Assembly (NCBI GenBank): GCA_900318115.1
Contig: ONJJ01000022.1
Span: 1-51,641 of the forward strand
DNA: 51,641 bases
Direction of reading: 5' to 3'
From: an uncultured Prevotellaceae bacterium
GTDB lineage: Bacteria > Bacteroidota > Bacteroidia > Bacteroidales > Bacteroidaceae
A program made the translations under genes and the position numbers. Below the pieces are notes generated by a model that worked only from the letters and a program-made list of their open reading frames with translations, did no database searches and was not told where the DNA came from. Within the stretch, counting starts at the first letter, position 1; the number at the start of each line of letters is the position of its first letter. This document shows, piece after piece, positions 46,122-51,641 of this stretch.

Positions 46122-47708
46122 ATGAAAAAGATGTTTAATATATTCTGCGCAGGCCTCTTATGCTGCAATATGGTTGCAGCCCTCACCGCCTGTTCCGAAG
46201 ACAACTATGGCGACGATCCTAAGCCTTGGGCCTCAACCACTACAGCCTTCGCTAGCACCGACGATGCCGCCTTCCTCACCTACTACAAGCCCGCCATCGG
46301 GCGCGTAGGCGACCCCATGCCCTTCTACGATCAGAAGGCGGGCGAATTCAAGGTCCTCTATCTGCAGGAGTACGACAACAACGGCGCCTGCTACCATCCC
46401 TTCTGGGGACTCGCCACTAAGGACGGAGCCACCTACCAGCCCCTCGGCGAGGTGCTGCCCACAGGCTCCTCCACCGCTCAGCAGGACGCTGCCCTCGGCA
46501 CCGGCTGTGCCGTCTACAACGAGGCCGACGGTCTCTACTACATCTACTACACCGGCCACAACCCGCTGCTGCCCAACCGCGAGGTGGTCATGCGCGCCAC
46601 GTCGCCCGACTTCAAGACGTGGACGAAGGATGCCACGTGGAGCCTCAAGGGCGTCGACTACGGCTACGCCGCTTCCGACTTCCGCGACCCGCAGGTCTTC
46701 AAGGCCGACGACGGCCTCTGGCACATGGTCATCTCCTCCAACCTCCGCTTTGCCGACTTCAAGTCGAGTGACCTCAAGACGTGGCAGCACGTAGGCTCGT
46801 TCAATATGGTGTGGGACCGCATGTGCGAATGCCCCGACATCTTCAAGATGGGCAACTACTGGTACTTCGTCTATAGCGAAGGCTACCGTGCACCTTGGAG
46901 CCGCAAGGTCAAGTACATGATGGCCACTTCTTTCGAGGGTCTCAAGGCTTGCTTTGGCGACCCGGGAGCCAACTGGCCAAAGGACGGTCATGAGGGCGTG
47001 CTCGACAGCCGAGCCTTCTACGCCGCCAAGACAGCTTCGAACGGCACCGACCGCTTCATCTGGGGATGGTGCCCGCAACGCATCGGCACCACCATCGACG
47101 AGCGCAACATCAACGTGGGCGCCGAGAGCGAACCTGCATGGTCAGGTGCTCTCGTCTGCCACCGCATCATCCAACACGAGGATGGCACCCTCACCCTCGG
47201 TGCTGTGCCTGCTATGGCCGCCAAGTACAACAAGCAGCAGGAGGTCAAGGTGATGGCCAGCAACGGTTATGCCGACGGCAAGCTCTCCGGCAACGATGCC
47301 TATGTCCTCTACCCCCGTCTCGGCACCGCCAACCACATCACCTTCACCGTGCAGACCTCCAACAACTGGGACCGCTTCGGCATCAGCTTCGTCCGCGGCA
47401 CAGATAGCGAGAAGTACTACACCCTCGTCGTCAACCCCGAGGATGAGAACCACCGCAAGGTCAACTTCGAGCAGGAAGGCAAGGCTGGCAAGGGATTCAT
47501 CGAGGGCATCGACGGCTACTGGTTCGAGCGCCCCGCCGACAACAAGTACAACATCGACATCTACACGGACAACAGCGTCCTCGTGCTCTACATCAACGAT
47601 GTCTGCGCCTACACACAGCGCATCTACGGCATCCAGAAGAACTGCTGGAGCATTAACAACTACGGCGGCAACATCACCGTCACCGACGTGAAAGTTGCCC
47701 AGCAGTAA
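46122..47708 (+). CDS. GH32-like lipoprotein (fructan hydrolase with altered nucleophile motif)
   Basis: This is a 528-residue protein with a lipobox (AALTACSEDN). A five-bladed propeller covers ~50-350. D64 in GRVGDPMPFY takes the place of the usual NDPNG nucleophile motif. D189 in FRDPQVF and E236 in CECPDIF match the GH32 transition-state Asp and acid/base. The C-terminal ~170 residues are a beta-sandwich (NHITFTVQTSNNWDRFGISF). Anchored at the cell surface it could cut polymer fructan, as endo-levanases do, or bind it. The NDPNG change makes activity uncertain. Confidence 0.8.
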   Translation: MKKMFNIFCAGLLCCNMVAALTACSEDNYGDDPKPWASTTTAFASTDDAAFLTYYKPAIGRVGDPMPFYDQKAGEFKVLYLQEYDNNGACYHPFWGLATKDGATYQPLGEVLPTGSSTAQQDAALGTGCAVYNEADGLYYIYYTGHNPLLPNREVVMRATSPDFKTWTKDATWSLKGVDYGYAASDFRDPQVFKADDGLWHMVISSNLRFADFKSSDLKTWQHVGSFNMVWDRMCECPDIFKMGNYWYFVYSEGYRAPWSRKVKYMMATSFEGLKACFGDPGANWPKDGHEGVLDSRAFYAAKTASNGTDRFIWGWCPQRIGTTIDERNINVGAESEPAWSGALVCHRIIQHEDGTLTLGAVPAMAAKYNKQQEVKVMASNGYADGKLSGNDAYVLYPRLGTANHITFTVQTSNNWDRFGISFVRGTDSEKYYTLVVNPEDENHRKVNFEQEGKAGKGFIEGIDGYWFERPADNKYNIDIYTDNSVLVLYINDVCAYTQRIYGIQKNCWSINNYGGNITVTDVKVAQQ

Positions 47709-47737
47709 GCTAACGATTATTTCAACAGAAGTGCATT

Positions 47738-49438
47738 ATGAACATTTCCAAATGTTTTATCCTGTCTGTAGCTCTCACGGCACTCCCTTTCGGGAGTCGC
47801 TGTGAGGCGCAGGGACTGACACCGCAGGCTTGCGAGCAAACCATCGTGACACCAGCATCGCAAGGCCGCTACCTGTGGCTTCCCATTCAGGAATCGGTGC
47901 CCGAAGGTAAGGTGCAAGTCATCCGAAACGGTATGCTCTTGATGGAGCAGAACATTCGCATGGCACGTGAGCGGGTGGATTATTTCGTGGCCTTGGACCT
48001 GAAGCCCTATCAGGCAAGTGGTTCTTTCAAGGTTTGCGTGCAGAACGTGCCCACAGGCAGCATCTGTTTCTCTAAACTCGTGCAGAACGATGACCCCGAC
48101 TACGCGTTTATCGACGAGAAGTATCGTCCGCTCTACCACCAGACACCGCGTCGAGGATGGATGAACGACCCGAACGGGATGTTCTACAAGGATGGCGTGT
48201 GGCACCTCTTCTATCAGTACAACCCCTATGGTTCCATGTGGGGCAATATGCATTGGGGACATTCCGCATCTACCGACCTTGTCCGTTGGAAGGACGAAGG
48301 CGTGGCACTTGCCCCCGACGCATGGGGAACGATGTTCAGTGGTTCCTGTGTTGTCGATGAAAACAACACGGCAGGCTTCGGCCGCGGTGCCGTCATCGCT
48401 ATGTACACTTCGAGCCGTCCCACGCCCTTTGGTGGCGACGTGCAGGCACAATGTTTAGCCTACAGCACCGATGGCGGCAAGACGTTCACGAAGTATGAGG
48501 GCAACCCCGTGCTGACTGCTGAAGAAAAGGATTTCCGCGACCCGAATATGTTCTGGAACGAGGACATCAACGCCTGGAACCTTATCCTGGCCGTGGGGCA
48601 GGAGATGCGCATCTATTCGTCGCCCAACCTCAAGGACTGGAAGGAAGAGAGTCGCTTCGGTCTCGGCTATGGCAACCACGACGGCGTCTGGGAGTGCCCG
48701 GATCTGTTCAAACTGAACGGGAAATGGGTCCTCGTCTGCAACATCAACCCCGGCGGCCCCTTCGGCGGCTCGGCCACGCAGTACTTCGTGGGCGATTTCG
48801 ACGGCCATAAGTTTACCTGCGACTCCGCACCGCAGGTCACCAAGTGGATGGACTGGGGTAAGGACCACTACGCTACCGTCTCCTTCTGGGGTGCCCATGA
48901 AGGACGTCGCACCGTGCTGGCATGGATGAGCAACTGGCAGTACGCCAACGACGTCCCGACCATGCAGTACCGCTCGGCCAACTCCATCGCCCGCGACCTC
49001 GGCCTTTTCCAGGACGGCGGAGAATGGTACGTCAGCGTGAAGCCCGCACCCGAGATGCTGGCCGCCCGCGGCAAGAAAGTGAAGAACCCCACCGAAGCCT
49101 GCGAGATGGTCGTCGACCTGAAAGGCTCGGCCACAATCACGCTCTCCAACGCCAAGGGCGAGCAAGTCGTCATGACCTACGACGACGATGCGCGCACCTT
49201 CAGCATGGATCGTACGCAGAGCGGCAACGTCGCCTTTAGCGAGGCCTTCCCCTGCACCACCGTGGCGCCCACGCACGGACGCCTGAAGCAGCTGCGCATC
49301 TTCATCGACCGCTGCTCCATCGAGGCCTTCGATGCCGACGGGCGCGTGGCCATGACTAACCTCGTCTTCCCCGCAGAGCCTTACAACACCGTGAAGGTCA
49401 AGGGCGGAAAGGCCACCATCTATCAGATTAACAATTAG
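47738..49438 (+). CDS. GH32 fructanase/invertase (exo-acting, secreted)
   Basis: This is a 566-residue protein with a signal peptide ending near RCEAQ. An N-terminal beta-sandwich (~25-125, DUF4980 type) precedes the propeller (~130-430): nucleophile D144 in GWMNDPNG, transition-state D268 in FRDPNMFW, acid/base E319 in VWECPDLF. The C-terminal sandwich (~440-566) ends in RCSIEAFDADGRVAMTNLVF. It would release fructose from fructo-oligosaccharides in the periplasm. It is 29 bases after the GH32-like lipoprotein gene and precedes the transporter and kinase for the product. Confidence 0.93.
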   Translation: MNISKCFILSVALTALPFGSRCEAQGLTPQACEQTIVTPASQGRYLWLPIQESVPEGKVQVIRNGMLLMEQNIRMARERVDYFVALDLKPYQASGSFKVCVQNVPTGSICFSKLVQNDDPDYAFIDEKYRPLYHQTPRRGWMNDPNGMFYKDGVWHLFYQYNPYGSMWGNMHWGHSASTDLVRWKDEGVALAPDAWGTMFSGSCVVDENNTAGFGRGAVIAMYTSSRPTPFGGDVQAQCLAYSTDGGKTFTKYEGNPVLTAEEKDFRDPNMFWNEDINAWNLILAVGQEMRIYSSPNLKDWKEESRFGLGYGNHDGVWECPDLFKLNGKWVLVCNINPGGPFGGSATQYFVGDFDGHKFTCDSAPQVTKWMDWGKDHYATVSFWGAHEGRRTVLAWMSNWQYANDVPTMQYRSANSIARDLGLFQDGGEWYVSVKPAPEMLAARGKKVKNPTEACEMVVDLKGSATITLSNAKGEQVVMTYDDDARTFSMDRTQSGNVAFSEAFPCTTVAPTHGRLKQLRIFIDRCSIEAFDADGRVAMTNLVFPAEPYNTVKVKGGKATIYQINN

Positions 49439-49472
49439 CGTAATATCGGAATAACGTTATATCGTAATATCG
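49439..49472 (+). repeat. Short AT-rich repeat upstream of the MFS gene
   Basis: CGTAATATCG occurs at 49439-49448 and 49463-49472, with the related CGTTATATCG at 49455-49464 in between. It begins just after the GH32 stop and ends ~8 bases before the MFS start. Confidence 0.6.
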
Positions 49473-49480
49473 AAAGAACT

Positions 49481-50644
49481 ATGAATAACAAGACAAGTAA
49501 ATTGGCAATCATCCCCGTGATGCTCTGCTTCTTCTGCATGGGCTTCGTGGACTTGGTGGGCATCGCCTCCAACTATGTGAAAGAAGACCTCGGACTGACC
49601 GACAGCGTGGCCAACATCTTCCCGTCGCTCGTCTTCTTCTGGTTCCTCATCTTCAGCGTGCCCACAGGCATGCTGATGAACAAGATCGGTCGCAAGCAGA
49701 CCGTGCTGCTCTCGCTGCTGGTCACCGTCGTCTCGCTCGTGCTGCCCCTCTTCGGCGAGTCGTTCGGCGTGATGCTCGTGGCCTTCTCGCTGCTCGGCAT
49801 CGGCAACGCGCTGATGCAGACATCGCTGAACCCGCTCGTCTCCACCGTCATGGGCGGCGGTAACCTGGCCTCCACGCTCACATTCGGACAGTTCGTCAAG
49901 GCCATCGCCTCGTTCTCGGCCCCCTATCTGGCCATGTGGGGCGCCACGCAGGTCATCCCCGAACTGGGCCTGAACTGGCGCGTGCTCTTCGCCATCTTCC
50001 TCGTCGTAGGCGCGCTCTCCACGCTGTGGCTGTGGCTGACGCCTATTGAGGAAGCGCCCATCGAGGGCAAGCCCTCCACGTTCGTCGAGTGCTTCAAGCT
50101 CCTCGGCACCCCCATCGTCCTCCTCTCGTTCCTCGGCATCATGTGCCATGTGGGCATCGACGTGGGCACCAACACCACCGCCCCCAAGATCCTGATGGAG
50201 CGCCTGGGCATGACGCTCAACGAAGCCGCCTTCGCCACCTCGCTCTACTTCATCTTCCGCACCATCGGCTGCCTCACGGGCTCCTTCTTCCTGCGCGTGT
50301 TGCGCATGCGCACGTTCTTCATCATCTCCGTCTGCATGATGGCCCTGTCGATGTGCGGCCTCTATTTCGGCCAGACCAAGCTGGTGCTCTACGCGGCCAT
50401 CGCCCTCGTGGGCTACGGCAACAGCAACGTCTTCTCGATGTGCTTCGCCACCGCCCTCGAATCCATGCCCGAGAAGCAGAACGAGGTCAGCGGCCTCATG
50501 ATCATGGGCCTCTTCGGCGGCACCGTGTTCCCGCTGCTCATGGGCGTCATGAGCGATGCCATGGGTCAGGCCGGCGCTGTGCTCGTCATGGCCATAGGCG
50601 TCATCTACCTGTTCACCTATATCAAACAACTCAAAACTGCATAA
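49481..50644 (+). CDS. MFS sugar transporter (FucP-like), likely fructose importer
   Basis: This is a 387-residue inner-membrane protein with about 12 helices. Family marks are FFCMGFVDLVGIASNYVKED in the first helix and loop, LMNKIGRKQT in loop 2-3, GIGNALMQTSLNPLVSTVMG and GVMSDAMGQAG. FucP-type porters move a sugar with protons. Between a fructan-cleaving GH32 and a fructokinase, fructose is the expected cargo (compare BT1758 in the known levan locus). The fructokinase start follows 4 bases after its stop. Confidence 0.88.
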   Translation: MNNKTSKLAIIPVMLCFFCMGFVDLVGIASNYVKEDLGLTDSVANIFPSLVFFWFLIFSVPTGMLMNKIGRKQTVLLSLLVTVVSLVLPLFGESFGVMLVAFSLLGIGNALMQTSLNPLVSTVMGGGNLASTLTFGQFVKAIASFSAPYLAMWGATQVIPELGLNWRVLFAIFLVVGALSTLWLWLTPIEEAPIEGKPSTFVECFKLLGTPIVLLSFLGIMCHVGIDVGTNTTAPKILMERLGMTLNEAAFATSLYFIFRTIGCLTGSFFLRVLRMRTFFIISVCMMALSMCGLYFGQTKLVLYAAIALVGYGNSNVFSMCFATALESMPEKQNEVSGLMIMGLFGGTVFPLLMGVMSDAMGQAGAVLVMAIGVIYLFTYIKQLKTA

Positions 50645-50648
50645 GACT

Positions 50649-51533
50649 ATGAACGAAAAACGTTATGTCGTAGGCCTGGGCGAAGTCCTGTGGGACGTTC
50701 TGCCCGAAGGCAAGAAGCTCGGCGGCGCACCTGCCAACTTCGCTTACCACGCTGGTCAGTTCCTCGGTTCGGACAACACCATCGCCATCAGCGCTCTCGG
50801 CGAGGACAAGCTGGCCGACGAGACCATCGAAGCCCTGCGCGAGCACAACCTCAACGACCTGCTGCCCCGCGTGCCCTACCCCACCGGCACCGTGCAGGTG
50901 ACGCTGGCCGAAGGTGGTATCCCCACGTACGACATCAAGGAGAACGTGGCTTGGGACAACATTCCCTTCGACGATGATATCGCTGCCATTGCACGCTCGT
51001 GCCGTGCCGTATGCTTCGGCTCGCTCGCACAGCGCAACATCGTAAGCCGCACCACCATCCAGAAGTTCCTCGACGCCACGCCCGACGACTGCCTCAAGAT
51101 CTTCGACATTAACCTGCGCCAGCAGTTCTACACCAAGGAGATCATCCAGGAGAGCATACGCCGCTGCAACATCCTCAAGATCAACGACGAGGAACTCGTG
51201 CTCATCGGCCGCATGTTCGGCTATCCCGGCCTCGACATCGAGAACAAGTGCTGGCTCATACTGGGCAAGTACAACCTCGACATGCTCGTGCTCACCTGCG
51301 GCACCAACGGCTCCTACGTCTTCACCCCCGGGGCCGTCTCGTTCCAGGAGACGCCGAAAGTCACCGTGGCCGACACCGTAGGCGCCGGCGACTCGTTCAC
51401 AGGCTCCTTCGTAGGTAGCATCCTGGGTGGCAAGAGCGTGGCCGAGGCCCACCGCACTGCCGTACGCGTCAGCGCATACGTCTGCACGCAGAACGGTGCC
51501 ATGCCCGCAGTGCCCGAGGAACTGAAAGCCTGA
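50649..51533 (+). CDS. PfkB-family fructokinase
   Basis: This is a 294-residue cytoplasmic kinase. It has GLGEVLWDVLPEGKKLGGAP and NFAYH at the start (first PfkB signature), FDINLRQQFY, and the second signature DTVGAGDSFTGSF with the catalytic Asp. It would make fructose-6-phosphate from the imported fructose, ending the fructan pathway. It is the last gene of the locus, and a T-rich tract and dispersed repeat with hairpin follow. Confidence 0.93.
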   Translation: MNEKRYVVGLGEVLWDVLPEGKKLGGAPANFAYHAGQFLGSDNTIAISALGEDKLADETIEALREHNLNDLLPRVPYPTGTVQVTLAEGGIPTYDIKENVAWDNIPFDDDIAAIARSCRAVCFGSLAQRNIVSRTTIQKFLDATPDDCLKIFDINLRQQFYTKEIIQESIRRCNILKINDEELVLIGRMFGYPGLDIENKCWLILGKYNLDMLVLTCGTNGSYVFTPGAVSFQETPKVTVADTVGAGDSFTGSFVGSILGGKSVAEAHRTAVRVSAYVCTQNGAMPAVPEELKA

Positions 51534-51541
51534 TTTTTTCT

Positions 51542-51591
51542 TTTTTTAACTCGAAAAAGAGCGCACCTGTCACGCCGAACGTGGCAGGTGC
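51542..51591. repeat. Dispersed repeat, copy 2, with hairpin after the fructan locus
   Basis: Positions 51542-51575 match 37212-37245 with two mismatches. Here the sequence continues as a hairpin, GCACCTGTCACG (51563-51574) with CGTGGCAGGTGC (51580-51591), containing one G-T pair. On the minus strand the hairpin is followed by CTCTTTTTCG and a T-rich run, so it could be a terminator for transcription from the right. Confidence 0.7.
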
Positions 51592-51604
51592 GTACCCACC
51601 GTAG

Positions 51605-51626
51605 GGGCATACCCCCGTGTATGCCC
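51605..51626. other. REP-like hairpin at the window end
   Basis: GGGCATAC (51605-51612) pairs with GTATGCCC (51619-51626) around CCCCGT. It is adjacent to the dispersed repeat and may be part of the same intergenic element. Confidence 0.5.
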
Positions 51627-51641
51627 GTCGGATACCACCCC

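Noticed and set aside
51534-51550. T-run after the fructokinase as an intrinsic terminator
   Set aside because: No stem precedes the T-run on the plus strand; the hairpin comes after it.
1-51641. tRNA, rRNA, insertion sequence, integrase or phage genes
   Set aside because: None could be recognised on either strand by eye.

Overview
The window looks like a GC-rich Bacteroidales chromosome (gut or rumen type, perhaps Prevotellaceae). The evidence is a SusC/SusD pair, secreted glycoside hydrolases with Por-sorting-like tails, and repeated TAnnTTTG promoter boxes. The first ~420 bases do not fit. They carry a TTGACT/TATAAT promoter, a TTG-started DeoR-family gene, and the C-terminal tail of an aldo/keto reductase spliced in frame onto a Bacteroidales GH26-CE7 gene. 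This is either an assembly join or a recombination junction with Firmicutes-like DNA.

Layout. Positions 329-13921 (minus strand) hold a mannan-type cluster: GH26-CE7 (broken), GH59, GH26, an SGNH esterase, a 1089-residue secreted protein, an AraC regulator, a cellobiose/mannobiose 2-epimerase and a GPH-type sugar:cation symporter. Enzymes outside the cytoplasm would cut and deacetylate beta-mannan, the symporter would import the disaccharides, and the epimerase would convert them. No GH130 phosphorylase is present. Positions 14119-19580 (plus) hold an OPT transporter and a GH2/GH43-like fusion. Positions 19778-25129 (plus) hold pta-ackA, a glycosyltransferase, radC, a MIP18/SufT-like gene and lpxH.

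Positions 25095-37166 are a cobalamin region. It has cbiA on the minus strand, then a cobalamin riboswitch, a BtuB-like receptor, an exported CbiK-type chelatase lipoprotein, a second TonB receptor, and three double fusions (CbiH-CbiC, CbiE-CbiT, CbiG-CbiF). CbiK and CbiG point to the anaerobic route; cbiL, cbiD and cbiJ are not in the window. A 660-base gap follows with a TolC-family remnant and a dispersed repeat.

Positions 37830-51533 are a fructan utilisation locus: a membrane regulator, SusC, SusD, a DUF4960-like surface binding lipoprotein, a GH32-like lipoprotein, a GH32 fructanase, an MFS sugar transporter and a PfkB fructokinase. The regulator is unusual: a periplasmic sugar-binding domain is joined through one membrane helix to an AraC DNA-binding domain, with no kinase or receiver.

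A theme across the window is short tandem repeats. Some are in-frame inside otherwise conserved enzymes (epimerase, glycosyltransferase, CbiA, TonB receptor). Others sit at gene 3' ends and copy the stop codon (GH59, ackA, perhaps GH2).
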